64,000 bases of DNA from positions 434,001 through 498,000 of the forward strand of contig CAVUMB010000005.1 in the NCBI GenBank assembly GCA_963742405.1. Reading direction: 5' to 3'. Made by a program: the position numbers and the translations under genes. Shown here in pieces: positions 26,466 through 37,016 of this stretch (its first letter is position 1; each line of letters begins with the position of its first letter). The DNA is from JAGVSR01 sp963742405 (GTDB taxonomy: Bacteria > Pseudomonadota > Alphaproteobacteria > Rhizobiales > Hyphomicrobiaceae). The notes under the pieces are model-generated. The model saw only the letters and a program-made list of their open reading frames with translations, made no database searches and was not told the origin of the DNA.

Positions 26466-27329
26466 TCAAGTTGGTAGTTTTTCCGCCATCGAGTGGAATT
26501 TTTCCCGCAACCGCAAAGTCAAAGCCCCGGGCCTGCCATCGGCGATGCGACGATCATCGATGACGGTGACCGGCATCACGGTGGCCGATGCGGATGTCAC
26601 AAATGCTTCTTTAGCAGCCCAGGCGTCAGCGATTGTAAAGGCGCGCTGCTCCACCGGTACGCCGAGTTGTTTGAGCAGGTCGAGCAGCGTGGCGCGCGTC
26701 ACCCCGCCGAGGATGCGCGCATCCAGCGGGCGAGTCAGCACGAAGCCGTCGGAACGCACGATCCACGCGTTGCTCGACGCACCCTCGGTCACATATCCCT
26801 CTTCATCGACGAACCAAGCCTCCTGTGCGCCCGCTGCCCGCGCATTTTCTTTCGCCAGAGCCGCCGGTAACAACATGACGGTCTTCAGATCGCAGCGGCC
26901 CCATCGGTTGTCCGGCACGCTTTTGACGGCGATCCCCTGGCGCGCCTTAGCGGCGATCTTGGCTGGATCAATCGCCCGCGCAACGATGACCAGCGTGGGC
27001 TCGATATCGGGACCGGGAAAAAGAAAATCGCGTTGCGCGCGGCCGCGAGTGACCTGCAGATAGACCAATCCGTCGCGAATGCGGTTGCGCCGCACGACTT
27101 CGCCAAGCACATGTCGCAGAGCTGGCTCCGCCATCGGCCGCTCGATGCTCAATTCGGCAAGCGAACGGGCCAGCCGCGCCAGATGTCGTGTGACATCGAT
27201 GAGCGCGCCGCCCTTGACCTCGCACACCTCATAGACGCTGTCGGCAAACTGAAAACCGCGATCCTCCACATGCACGCCAGCCTCGGCATAGGACAGGTAG
27301 CGGCCGTTGACATAGACGATGCGGGCCAT
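26466..27329 (-). CDS. dat: D-amino-acid transaminase (class IV PLP enzyme)
   Basis: PLP enzyme expected to interconvert D-amino acids and 2-oxo acids. The 287-residue product starts MARIVYVNGRYLSYAEAGVH at the ATG at 27329 (the frame is open to 27524 inside ntrX). It has FQFADSVYEV, VYLQVTRG, the PLP lysine in WGRCDLKTVMLLPAALAKE (about residue 150), and EGASSNAW. These match D-alanine transaminase better than branched-chain transaminase, although side-chain preference cannot be read by eye. It lies 31 bases after ntrX, a conserved alphaproteobacterial arrangement before hfq. Confidence 0.88.
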   Translation of the reverse strand: MARIVYVNGRYLSYAEAGVHVEDRGFQFADSVYEVCEVKGGALIDVTRHLARLARSLAELSIERPMAEPALRHVLGEVVRRNRIRDGLVYLQVTRGRAQRDFLFPGPDIEPTLVIVARAIDPAKIAAKARQGIAVKSVPDNRWGRCDLKTVMLLPAALAKENARAAGAQEAWFVDEEGYVTEGASSNAWIVRSDGFVLTRPLDARILGGVTRATLLDLLKQLGVPVEQRAFTIADAWAAKEAFVTSASATVMPVTVIDDRRIADGRPGALTLRLREKFHSMAEKLPT

Positions 27330-27360
27330 GATCGATCGACATCCAGATTGAACGAGACAA

Positions 27361-28755
27361 CTAGATCGGACGGCCCTCGGTGCGCTGGTCCGAGGAGACG
27401 CCGAGGGCGCGCAGCTTGCGGTGTAGCGCCGAACGCTCCATGCCGACGAACTCCGCTGTGCGCGAAATATTGCCGCCAAAGCGGTTAATCTGCGCCAGCA
27501 GGTATTCGCGCTCGAAAATTTCACGCGCCTCGCGCAGCGGTAGCGACATCAGATGCTCCGCGCCGCCGTTGACCGGCAGCGGCACGTTGGAGCCGATCTC
27601 TTCCGGCAGCATTTCTGCAGTGATGACCGTATTCGGGTCACCGCCGGCGAGGATCATCAGCCGTTCGATGTTGTTCCTGAGTTCGCGCACGTTACCGGGC
27701 CAGTCGTGCGCTTGCAGCACCGCGATCGCATCCTCGCCGATGCGTCGTGGTGCCAACCCCGATGCCTGCGCCAGTTGCAGGATGAAGAACTGGATGAGAT
27801 CGGGAATATCCTCGCGCCGTTCGGCCAGGCTCGGCACCCGTAGCGGCACGACATTCAGCCGGTGATAAAGGTCCTCGCGGAACCGGCCCTCCGCCATTTC
27901 CCGCTCCAGATCGCGACTGGTCGAGGAAATAATGCGCGCATCGACGGACACCTTCTGCGAGCCCCCGATACGTTGAAACTTCTGCTCGACCAGAACGCGC
28001 AGCACTTTCCCCTGTGTCTCGAGCGGCATGTCGGCGACTTCATCGATGTACAGCGTGCCGCCGTGGCTTTCCTCCAGCGCACCGACCTTGCGCGGCCCGC
28101 CGCTGCGATCTTCCGTGCCGAAAAGCTCTTCCTCGACGCGATCGGGAGCCATGGCGGCTGCGTTGAGCACGACGAACGGCGCATCGGCCCGGCGCGATTT
28201 CACATGGATGACCCGCGCCGAAAGCTCTTTGCCCGTGCCCGACGAGCCGCGGATCAGAATGCGGCTATTGGTCGGCGCCAGCCGGTCGATCTGCGCCTTT
28301 AGCTGGTTGACCGCCGCCGACTTGCCGATCATGTCGGCCGACACCGTCGAGCGCTCGCGCAGTTCTTTGACCTCACGCTTCAAGTTCGAAGCTTCCAACG
28401 CTCTCAGCGCGACGAGGATGAGCCGGTCGGCCTTGAACGGCTTCTCGATATAGTCGTAGGCGCCACGCTTGATCGCCGTGACCGCTGTTTCGATGTTGCC
28501 GTGACCCGAGATGATAACGACAGGCAAATCCGGATACGTGCGCTTGATGACGGAGAGCACTTCCAGTCCGTCGAGCCGGCTGCCCTGCAGCCAGATGTCG
28601 AGCACGACCAGATGCGGCCGTCGCTCCTCGATGGCGCGCAGCGCTTCATCGCTATCGCGGGCCAGCCGCGTCCGGTGCCCTTCGTCTTCAAGAATTCCGG
28701 CGACCAATTCGCGAATATCGGCTTCGTCGTCGACGATCAGAATGTCTGCTGCCAT
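27361..28755 (-). CDS. ntrX: Nitrogen assimilation response regulator NtrX
   Basis: Response regulator of the NtrY/NtrX system, linked to nitrogen metabolism, redox and envelope control. The 464 residues comprise a receiver domain (phospho-acceptor Asp53 in LVVLDIWLQG, Lys in EKPF), an AAA+ domain (Walker A RGSSGTGKE, Walker B GGTLYIDEVAD) and a Fis-type HTH (GGNISRTAEFVGMERSALHR). The sigma54-contact loop GAFTGA is absent: FGTEDRSGGPRKVGALE stands in its place, as in other alphaproteobacterial NtrX, which act without sigma54. It lies 22 bases after ntrY. Confidence 0.95.
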   Translation of the reverse strand: MAADILIVDDEADIRELVAGILEDEGHRTRLARDSDEALRAIEERRPHLVVLDIWLQGSRLDGLEVLSVIKRTYPDLPVVIISGHGNIETAVTAIKRGAYDYIEKPFKADRLILVALRALEASNLKREVKELRERSTVSADMIGKSAAVNQLKAQIDRLAPTNSRILIRGSSGTGKELSARVIHVKSRRADAPFVVLNAAAMAPDRVEEELFGTEDRSGGPRKVGALEESHGGTLYIDEVADMPLETQGKVLRVLVEQKFQRIGGSQKVSVDARIISSTSRDLEREMAEGRFREDLYHRLNVVPLRVPSLAERREDIPDLIQFFILQLAQASGLAPRRIGEDAIAVLQAHDWPGNVRELRNNIERLMILAGGDPNTVITAEMLPEEIGSNVPLPVNGGAEHLMSLPLREAREIFEREYLLAQINRFGGNISRTAEFVGMERSALHRKLRALGVSSDQRTEGRPI

Positions 28756-28777
28756 CGAAAAATCTCCTTTCGGGTCG

Positions 28778-31090
28778 TCAATTCAGTGCGGCGCGCGCGA
28801 CAGCCTCTTCGGCCGACGCGACACCTGGGTTCAGTTCGTCGGTGTCGTCCCGTGCGACGCGGCGGCCGTCACGGGGAATGGTGATGCGCACGAGCGCTCC
28901 GCTCGTGCGGTCGGCGGCATGCGGCGCATCGTCGAGCGACAGCGCCCCGCCATGCTGTTCGGTGATCTTCTGCACGATGGCCAACCCCAGCCCCGTACCC
29001 TTCGAGCCCTTGGTCGTGACGTAGGGTTCCAGCAAGCGAGAACGATTTTGCTTCGGCAGCCCGATACCGTTGTCGATCACCTCGATCTCGATCCGTTCGG
29101 GCGAAACCCGCAGCACCGTCTCGACGCGGCCTTTCGCGATCTGGCCAGCCTGCACCGCGCTTTCGACTGCTTCGGTCGCATTCTTGACGAGGTTCGTCAC
29201 CGCTTGTGTGATGAGCCGCCGGTCGAAAAGCGTTGTCACCGGATCGTTGGGCATGACGAGATCGTAGCCAAGCTCGGGATGGCCTTCGCGAAACAGAATG
29301 ACGGATTCCTGCACCGCGTCGCGCAAATCGCCCTCCTCCATGACGGGTTTGGGAACGCGCGCGAACGCCGCGAACTCGTCGACCATCGTTTTGATGTCGC
29401 CGGCCTGACGCTCGATGGTCGCCGTCAATTTATCGAAGGTTTCACGGTCTTCGATGATCATTTTCCCGTATTTGCGCCGGATGCGCTCAGCCGAGAGAAT
29501 GATCGGTGTCAGCGGGTTCTTGATCTCATGCGCGATGCGGCGCGCCACATCCCCCCACGCCGACGTGCGCTGTGCCGCCACCAGCTCGGAAATATCATCA
29601 AACGTCACCACCGAACCGACCGACCCACCTTGCGCCTCTTCGTCGGTGACGCGCGCCGAGAAGGTGCGCTCGTCGTTGCCCACGACGCGGCGCACTTCGA
29701 CCGCCCCCTTGGCTTTGATCGAGGGCTCCTGGTGGCGTTCCAGAACGGGGCTGAACTCCGGCAGGACCTCCGCGATCGGATGCCCCACCACGTCGGCTTC
29801 GCGGCAATCGAGCAGCTTCTGCGCCGACGGCGAGATGAGTGTGATACGGCGTTCGGCGTCCAGGCCGATGATGCCCGATGAAACACCAGCCAGCACTGCT
29901 TCGATAAAGCTTGTCCGCTCTGACAGCTGGGCGTTGGTCGTCACCAGGGCATCGCGCTGATGTTTCAATTCACGGGTCATGGTGTTGAACGTGCTCGACA
30001 GCCGCCGCAAGTCGCCCTCGCCGCGCCGCTCCGGCAGCTCAACATCAAGATTTCCGGTCGAGACTTCGCGCGCCCCTGCGATGAGGCGACGGATCGGCGC
30101 CACGAACCGGCCGGCGAACCACAATCCCGTCCAGATGGCAGCCAAGAGCGCCGTCATGGAGATCATGGTGTACATGAGCCCGTGTGCGAGCTTGAGCCCG
30201 CCGCGCGCTCGCCGGAGGCGATTGTATTCGTCGACGCTCTGCTCGGTGCGTTTCAGGTACGCCATCACCTTGGCGCTGACCGCTCGTGTGACGAGCAGAT
30301 ATTGACCCGGAAAGCGCTGCAGCCGCGCCAAGGCCGCGACGCGGGCCCGCTCAAACGATTTGATAATCGCGATCTGGCCCTTTTCTGCCTCGGCGATGGC
30401 GGCCGGCGGCGGGCTGGCGAATGTTTCCTTTTCGTCATCGAAGGCCGATACGAGCAGCTGACCGTTCGGCGATACCAGATAGGCGCTCGCCAGTTCACGC
30501 AGGCCGGCTTGCGCAATGAGCAGCTGTTTCAACGCCTGCGGGTTGTCGACCACATCATTGGCCGCCGCATCGATGTCGCGCGCCATGTTGGCGACATCGG
30601 TGCGGATCACCGCGCCATGCTCCTGCAGATACGACTGCGCGACTTCCATCGAGTTGTCGATGATTGCCCGAGCGCGGGCGGTGAACCAGCTGTCGATGGC
30701 GCGCGAGAATGTCGTGGTCGCCGCCACCGCCAGCAGGATCGCCGGCAGGGCTGCGATGATCGAAAAGAGGCCGACGATGCGCACGTGCAGACGCGCGCCG
30801 GGGATCTCCGCCCGCCAGGCTCGCCAAAGCTCCACGCCGTGCCAGACGAGCAGCGCAATCATTGCGATGATAAGTGCGATGTTGACCAGCAGTGCCGCGA
30901 GCACGACATCGTCGCGTGGCGTGATCGGGGTCAACCCGGTCAATATGAGGAAGGTTGCAAAACCAGAGACGACCGACAGGACGACCGTGATGAGACCGAT
31001 CGAGAACGCACGGTCACCGGCCTCGAGCGACGGCGCTCGCGATGGCCCGAGCGCGTTCGCGAACACCGTCTTGAGTTTCTCTGCCACCAT
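28778..31090 (-). CDS. ntrY: Sensor histidine kinase NtrY
   Basis: Membrane kinase partner of NtrX. From the ATG at 31090 the product has 770 residues: several N-terminal membrane segments, with another (MYTMISMTALLAAIWTGLWF) following a periplasmic sensing region, a HAMP linker (RRLIAGAREVSTGNLDVELP), a PAS domain (AVLAGVSSGIIGLDAERRIT), an H-box (RRIAHEIKNPLTPIILSAER) and an ATPase domain (N-box NLVKNATEAVE, G-box KGTGLGLAIVQ). A GTG at 31189 would add 33 residues; neither start has a strong ribosome binding site. It is followed directly by ntrX. Confidence 0.93.
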   Translation of the reverse strand: MVAEKLKTVFANALGPSRAPSLEAGDRAFSIGLITVVLSVVSGFATFLILTGLTPITPRDDVVLAALLVNIALIIAMIALLVWHGVELWRAWRAEIPGARLHVRIVGLFSIIAALPAILLAVAATTTFSRAIDSWFTARARAIIDNSMEVAQSYLQEHGAVIRTDVANMARDIDAAANDVVDNPQALKQLLIAQAGLRELASAYLVSPNGQLLVSAFDDEKETFASPPPAAIAEAEKGQIAIIKSFERARVAALARLQRFPGQYLLVTRAVSAKVMAYLKRTEQSVDEYNRLRRARGGLKLAHGLMYTMISMTALLAAIWTGLWFAGRFVAPIRRLIAGAREVSTGNLDVELPERRGEGDLRRLSSTFNTMTRELKHQRDALVTTNAQLSERTSFIEAVLAGVSSGIIGLDAERRITLISPSAQKLLDCREADVVGHPIAEVLPEFSPVLERHQEPSIKAKGAVEVRRVVGNDERTFSARVTDEEAQGGSVGSVVTFDDISELVAAQRTSAWGDVARRIAHEIKNPLTPIILSAERIRRKYGKMIIEDRETFDKLTATIERQAGDIKTMVDEFAAFARVPKPVMEEGDLRDAVQESVILFREGHPELGYDLVMPNDPVTTLFDRRLITQAVTNLVKNATEAVESAVQAGQIAKGRVETVLRVSPERIEIEVIDNGIGLPKQNRSRLLEPYVTTKGSKGTGLGLAIVQKITEQHGGALSLDDAPHAADRTSGALVRITIPRDGRRVARDDTDELNPGVASAEEAVARAALN

Positions 31091-31333
31091 TGCGCCGGTT
31101 ATTCGCCACGGGCGTCCGGAAGCCTGACCGCGAGGGGCCCGATCTCTCGTCGCTGTTGAGACGCCCGATGACTGTGTACCCGACGGCACGCAGACCGGAC
31201 TGGAAGAGGCAAGCGCGCAACGCTGACCCTTGAATGTGCAGCGCGCTAGTCACATGAACCAGCCAACTGTGACATTTTCGCGACAAAATCGTCAACGAAT
31301 AAACGGGCGCCGTTTCGCTTCCGCTGCCGTTTG

Positions 31334-32782
31334 TCAGACCAAGGGCGTCCGGAACACCTTGATGTTTAACTCTTTAATCCGGCTCCGGAGAGTATTGCGA
31401 TTGAGGCCGAGCAGTTCGGCCGCCCGGATCTGATTGCCCCGCGTTGCCGCGAGCGCAGCCGACAGCAGCGGATATTCCACCTGCCGGATAATCCGGTCAT
31501 ACAGGCCGGCGGGGGGAAGCTCGTTTCCGAATTCGGCGAAATAGCCGGCGAGATGCCGCTCGACCAACTCCGACAGGTCTTTGGTGTTGGCCGACGTGGC
31601 CGGCATCCGCGCCGGGATCGCTTCGGCGAGTTCCTGTTCGATGATCGGCGCCGTGATGAGATCCTGCGTGTGTAGTGCCGCGACCCGGCGGACAAAGTTT
31701 TCCAGTTCGCGGACGTTGCCGGGCCATGGGTGCTGTTTCAGCCGGTCGATGGCCGACTGCTCGATCGACTTCTGGCCGAGCCCCTCTCGTGCCGCCAGTC
31801 GTAGGAAGTGCCGCGTCAGATCGCCGATGTCTTCGGTGCGCTCGCGCAGCGGTGGCAGGCGCAGCGGCACGACGTTCAGGCGGTAGAACAGATCTTCGCG
31901 GAAAAGACCCTGCTGGATTTGCGAGCGCAGATCGCGGTGGGTCGCGGCGATGATGCGCACGTTGGTCCGGATCGGTGTGCGCGCCGCCAACGGTTGTGTA
32001 TTCGCCCTGCTGTAGAACGCGCAGCAGCCGGGTCTGCGCTTCGAGCGGCATGTCGCCAATCTCATCGAGGAACAGCGTGCCGCCCTCGGCCTGCTCGAAC
32101 CGGCCCTGCGTGCGCGCTTGCGCACCGGTAAAGGCGCCCTTCTCATGTCCGAACAGTTCGCTTTCGATCAGTTCACGCGGGATCGCTGCCATGTTGATGG
32201 CCACGAACGGACCTGTCCGCCGCTTGCCATGGTCGTGCAGCACGCGGGCGACGAGTTCCTTGCCGGTCCCGCTCTCACCCGTGATCATGATGGTCAGTTC
32301 GGTCTGCGTCAGACGGGCCAGCGCACGGTAGATATCCTGCATCGCCGGCGAACGGCCGATCAGCGGCAGGTCTTCGCCGTCTGCCGTTTCGGGACCGCGC
32401 TGCGGCTTACGGCCGGGTGACGGCCAGCGCGCGCGAGACGACGGAGCACGACCTCGGCCAGATCGAACGGCTTGGGCAGATATTCGTAAGCGCCCTTTTC
32501 TGCGGCGGTCAGCGCGGTCATCAGCGTATTTTGTGCGCTCATGACGATGATCGGCAGATCGGGACGCAGCTTCTTGATGCGCGGGATGAGATCGAAGGCG
32601 TTCTCGTCGGGCATGACGACGTCGGTGATGACGACATCGCCCTCACCCTGACTGACCCAGCGCCAGAGCGTCGCCGCGTTGCCGGTTGCGCGCGGCGCAT
32701 ATCCGGCCCGTGCCAGTGCCTGATTGAGCACCGTGCGGATCGCGGTATCGTCGTCGGCGATCAGGATCGTGCCACGCGCCAT
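31334..32782 (-). pseudogene. ntrC: Nitrogen regulator NtrC (GlnG), interrupted by two frameshifts
   Basis: Sigma54-dependent activator of nitrogen-limitation genes. It starts MARGTILIADDDTAIRTVLN at the ATG at 32782 behind AGGAGA. The receiver domain (VVITDVVMPDENAFDLIP, LPKPFDLAEVV) is intact until about 32430, where the frame changes. The AAA+ part resumes with MQDIYRALARLTQTELTIMI, GESGTGKE and HEKGAFTGAQ. A second shift near 31978-31984 (one extra base in the GCGC after GEYTTVGG) leads to TPIRTNVRIIAATHRDL. The Fis HTH (RAAELLGLNRNTLRSRIKEL) closes the gene. All domains of about 480 residues are present, so the breaks may be assembly errors. Confidence 0.9.
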
Positions 32783-32786
32783 TGGT

Positions 32787-33940
32787 TCTATTCTCCTGGG
32801 TCTGGTCTTCGCCACGCTTTCGCTCCTGCATCGGCAGAAGGACGCGGAACACGGTCCGGCGCGGCTCGCTGTCGTATTCAATGATGCCGCCGTGATCGCC
32901 GATGATCTTGGCGACGAGAGCCAGGCCGAGGCCGGTCCCGTTGTGCTTGGTCGTCACGAATGGATCGAACAGGTGGGGCCTGAGATGGTCGGGCACGCCG
33001 TTGCCGTTGTCTTCGACCTGGATCAGCAAGGGCAGACTGACGCGCGAGTTGGAGCCCGGCACCGACAGGCGCACGCCGGGCCGGAATTTTGTCGTGAGCA
33101 CGATGCGGCCGTGATCGGCGCTGTCGAGGCAGCTTCGGCAGCGTTCTTCACCAGGTTGAGAAACGCCTGCACGAGTTTGTCGCGGTTGCCCGGCACGAGC
33201 GGCAGCGAAGGATCGTAATCCTCGATGAAGCGGATCCCGCGCGCAAAGCCGGTCTCGGCCAGACGCCGGACGTGATTGAGAACATCGTGAATGTTGACCG
33301 GCTTCTTTCGCCAGCGGCCGCTCGTCGCCGAAGACTTCCATGCGATCGACGAGATTGCGGATGCGGTCGGTCTCGGCGCAGATCAGTTGCGTCAGCGCGC
33401 GATCTTCGTCCGAAAGCGCCGGCTCCAGAAGTTGCGCCGCCCCACGAATACCAGACAGCGGGTTCTTGATTTCGTGGGCCAGAACCGCAGCCATGCCCGA
33501 CACGGTGCGCGCCGCGGCCCGATGGGTGAACTGACGCTCGATCATCTGCGCCATGTTGCGCTGCTGGATCATGAGCAGGATGTGGCCGGCGCGCTCGGGA
33601 AAAGGCCCGGCGTGCACGTCGACGAGCTTCGGCATCAGGAATTTCGGGGAATGCATTTCGACGCCGTACTCGTTGACGGTCGCACCGCGACCGGCGAACT
33701 TGATCGAGCAATGGGAGCAGCGGACATCCGAAGGCCAGCAGTTCGTCCAGCGTTTGCCGCTTCAAGAACGGCGATGCTCAAAGAAAGAAAAGTTTCGGCA
33801 GCCGCATTGGCATAGACGATGCGGTTGTCCGGCGCCAGAACGAAGATCGGATACGGCAGCGCATAAAGCAGCAGATCGAGTTCGATCGGGCTATCATCGC
33901 CCTTGTCCTTCGGTGAGCGGGCTTCGGCGGGAGGCGTCAT
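32787..33940 (-). pseudogene. ntrB: Nitrogen sensor kinase NtrB (GlnL), at least four frameshifts
   Basis: Cytosolic kinase/phosphatase partner of NtrC, controlled by PII. Pieces in order: PAS part LYALPYPIFVLAPDNRIVYA; after one extra base near 33773, KRQTLDELLAFGCPLL; after one extra base in 33684-33690, ATVNEYGVEMHSPKFL and the H-box VLAHEIKNPLSGIRGAAQLL; after one extra base near 33300, VNIHDVLNHVRRLAETGFAR and LNLVKNAAEAAS; after one missing base near 33119, HGRIVLTTKFRPG, VEDNGNGVPD and the G-box HNGTGLGLALV. The tail after VFRVLLPM runs on into ntrC unless a fifth indel restores a TAG at 32789-32787, which I took as the end. The start overlaps the dusB stop. Confidence 0.85.
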
Positions 33941-34945
33941 GCGGCCAGCCTCCGGTTTTCGGCGGCGTCCGCATAGGCGTTTTCAAGCCCGCTCAGGACG
34001 GACGCCGCGTTCTCATCGGTGCACAGCTGAGCGCGCCAGCGCTTCACTTCGTCGTCCGGCAGGCCACTCGTCGCGAGATACCATCCAATATGCTTACGCG
34101 CGTTTCTGAGCCCAACGAAAGCGCCATAATGGTCGAGCATCGCCGCCACATGCTCTTTGGCGATGCGGCGCTGGACATCACTGTCCGGTGCGCCCGGATC
34201 AACCCCGGTCGCAAGTGCTGTGGCGATGCGGCCCGGCATCCATGGCGCACCATAGGCTCCGCGACCGATCATGACGCCGTCAGCGCCGGACTGCGCGAGC
34301 GCGATTCGAGCATCGCTCGACCGAGACGATGTCACCGTTGACGATAACGGGAATGGACACGGCCTTCTTCACCTGTCCCACGAAGTTCCAGTCGACGCGT
34401 CCCTTGAAGAACTGGTTGCGCGTCCGGCCATGCACCGTCACCAATTGGATGCCGGCTTCTTCCGCCCGACGAGCGAGCTCCGGCGCATTGCGTGTTGCGT
34501 CGTCCCAGCCGAGCCGCATCTTCAAGGTGACCGGAACCTTGACCGCTCCAACCACCGCCTCGATGAGACTGAGCGCATGACTAAGATCGCGCATCAACGC
34601 GCTCCCCGACGCTTTGCCGGTCACTTCGCGAGTGGGGCACCCCATATTGATGTCGACGATATGCGCACCTGCGGCTTCCGCGATGCGGGCACCTTCCGCC
34701 ATATGTTGTACATCGCAACCAACGAGTTGTATGACGTGAGGCGTGAGATCGCCGCCCTCGGCCCGTCGCCGTACATCGGCACGATTGGCAATCAATTCGG
34801 CGCTGGCGACCATTTCAGAAACGACCAGACCCGCGCCGAGATCGTGTGCTAACATTCGGAAAGGTAAGTCGGATACGCCAGTCATGGGCGCCAGGAACAC
34901 GTTGTTCCTTGGCGTAATGGTAGCGATCGACACTGTCGCCTGCAA
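33937..34945 (-). pseudogene. dusB: tRNA dihydrouridine synthase DusB, single frameshift
   Basis: FMN enzyme that reduces uridines in the tRNA D-loop. The first part has NVFLAPMTGVSDLPFRMLAH, the catalytic Cys in DINMGCPTREVTGKASGSAL, and LVTVHGRTRNQFFKGRVDW, ending VIVNGDIVSVE. The rest (DARIALAQSGADGVMIGRGA, YGAPWMPGRIA) is in another frame. Deleting one base at about 34315 joins DIVSVE to DARIALAQ and gives 335 residues. The start is probably the TTG at 34945, with a G-rich ribosome binding site; a GTG at 34933 is possible. dusB before ntrB matches the fis-dusB/ntr linkage known in many proteobacteria. Confidence 0.88.
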
Positions 34946-35138
34946 AAGACGGCCCCCCTCAGGCTCGCGGAAGTTTGAACGCTTTTTGTGCAGAACTGCA
35001 ATCTGCCCTCAAGTTGGGCACCATACGGTTTGCCCATCCTTTTCGCAAGCGTCAACGCGGATGTTCAATTGCGGCCATACGACCGGTACGGCTATGGATC
35101 ACGCCAACCGATAAATCGTCCAAAAGGAGCAACCGCCG

Positions 35139-36327
35139 GTGCGCATCGCTGCCCTCATCGTCGCCGCCGGACGCGGTACTCGGGCAGGATCGGACGTCCC
35201 CAAGCAATATCTTCAAATTGGCAGACGACACCGTTCTAGCGCGCACCATTGGTGCTTTCGCGAACCATCCCGGCGTCAGCCGCATCCTTGCCGTCATTCA
35301 TCCCGACGATGCAGATCTTTACAGCGCGAGCCTACGGCACGCCGAAGACAAACTGGCGCCCGCCGTGGCCGGTGGCGCATCGCGTCAGGCGAGCGTCCAC
35401 GCCGGCCTGGCGGCGCTTGCCGCCGAACGTCCCGACATTGTTCTCATCCATGATGCGGCCCGTCCGTTTATTGGCCACCCGGTCATCGACCGCGTGATCG
35501 CGGCCCTGGCAAGCCATTCCGGCGCGATCCCCGCACTTCCCGTGGCCGATACCTTGAAGCGCGAAGGCGATGGCGGCCTCATCGCCGGTACCGTATCTCG
35601 CGCGGGTCTGTGGCACGCCCAAACACCACAAGGCTTCCGTTTTACCGATATCATGGCTGCCCACGACAAAGCGGCTCAAGCCGGACTGGATCAGTTCACC
35701 GACGATGCATCCATCGCCGAATGGGCTGGTCTGTCCGTGGCCCTCGTCGAAGGCGCGGCCGCCAATATCAAGATCACAACGGCGGCCGATGTTGACGTCG
35801 CCCGTCGCAAAATCGAGACAGAGACCGTCATGGAACCCCGCATCGGCACCGGCTTTGACGTTCACCGCTTCGCTGCCGGATCAAGCGTCTGGCTGTGTGG
35901 AGTAGAAATCCCGCACACTCATAAACTGGAGGGCCATTCCGATGCCGACGTCGCCCTGCACGCGCTGACTGATGCGCTGCTCGGCACACTGGGCGATGGC
36001 GACATCGGTCAGCACTTCCCTCCCTCCGATCCGCAATGGAAGGGCGCGGCCTCGCACCTGTTTTTGGAGGATGCCGTCCGGAGGCTTCGCGATCGCAGAG
36101 GACGAATCGTCAATGTCGACGTGACGATCCTGGCCGAAGCGCCGCGCATTGGTCCCTATCGCAGCGCCATGCAAGCCCGCGTCGCCGCTATTCTGGGGAT
36201 CACCCCTGACCGGGTCGGGGTCAAGGCAACAACAATGGAGGAACTTGGCGCCGTCGGCCGGCGGGAAGGCATCGTGGCAATGGCCAGCGCTCTTGTTCTC
36301 CTTCCGTTCACAACTCCGTCCGACTAA
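35139..36327 (+). pseudogene. ispDF: Bifunctional IspD/IspF isoprenoid enzyme, single frameshift
   Basis: Fused MEP-pathway enzyme: cytidylyltransferase (IspD) and 2C-methyl-D-erythritol 2,4-cyclodiphosphate synthase (IspF). A GTG at 35139 behind AAAAGGAGC opens MRIAALIVAAGRGTRAGSDV-PKQYLQI. One extra G at 35220-35221 shifts the frame, and the protein continues ADDTVLARTIGAFANHPGVS, HDAARPFIGHPVID, PVADTLKR. The IspF half begins at RIGTGFDVHRFA and has GHSDADVALHALTDALLGTL and VKATTMEELGAVGRREGI. Corrected length is about 395 residues. The pathway is essential, so the break is probably a sequencing error. It is divergent from dusB. Confidence 0.9.
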
Positions 36328-36440
36328 TACTGGCCCCGCGACATTGACCCCACTGGCAGAATCGCGGCACACCCGCCATACCAGTTGTATGATCAAAAAG
36401 TCTTCCAGATCATGAGACCGACCCGCTTAGAGGCGATGCA

Positions 36441-36930
36441 ATGAATATTATGACCCAGCCCGTCGATCGCGTGGGCAAAGAGCCCGCCAACATGGCCGAT
36501 ATCGCCGAGACAACGGCGTCGTCCTGCCTGGCCACCCGAGTGCGCCAGTTGTCCCGGATCATCACGCGCGTTTATGACGACGCGATGCGGCCGCTCGGCA
36601 TAACGGCAAGCCAATATACGCTGTTGGCTCAGCTTGCGGCCCGCGATGGCATCACCGCCGTCGAGATCGGGCACGAACTCGACATCGAAAAATCGACGCT
36701 CTCGCGCAACTTGAAGCGGCTTCTCGCGCTGGGCCTGATTATCATGGATCCGCCGGCCGGTCGTCGGGGCCGCGGACTTCACCTGACGCCGAAGGGCCAG
36801 GGCGTTTTGCGGGATGCCTTTCCGGTCTGGCAGAACGCGCAGAGTCACGCCACGGCCGTAATGGGTAGCAGATTCGCGCGCCACGCTCGACGTGCTTTTG
36901 AAGCACGCTGAAAAACTGGTGGCGTCGTAA
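36441..36930 (+). CDS. MarR family transcriptional regulator, frameshifted near the C-terminus
   Basis: Winged-helix regulator, ligand unknown. It has SRIITRVYDDAMRPLGITAS, then the HTH and wing (TAVEIGHELDIEKSTLSRNL, GLIIMDPPAGRRGRGLHLTP). As it stands the frame ends at 36911 (156 residues) with an implausible basic tail. Removing one A at 36870 gives GSDSRATLDVLLKHAEKLVA and a stop at 36928-36930, a typical MarR dimerisation helix, for 162 residues. A good intrinsic terminator follows. The long gap before the start (36328-36440) holds its own promoter. Confidence 0.8.
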
Positions 36931-36965
36931 GTTTAGCCCGGGCCCAGGGCCGGGACTACCGTTTT

Positions 36966-37002
36966 GGCCGGTGCCTTCCTTGGGCGCCGGCCTTTTGTTG
37001 TT
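36966..37002 (+). terminator. Intrinsic terminator after the MarR gene
   Basis: A 10-base-pair stem (GGCCGGTGCC 36966-36975, GGCGCCGGCC 36983-36992, one G-T pair) with a 7-base loop is followed by TTTTGTTGTT. It lies 35 bases after the corrected MarR stop and just before the CinA-type amidase gene. Confidence 0.8.
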
Positions 37003-37016
37003 GGAGTGCAGCCTCG

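Noticed and set aside
28511..29881. Plus-strand frame of 456 codons opposite ntrY and ntrX
   Set aside because: It lies opposite conserved kinase motifs, spans two genes and has no recognisable domain.
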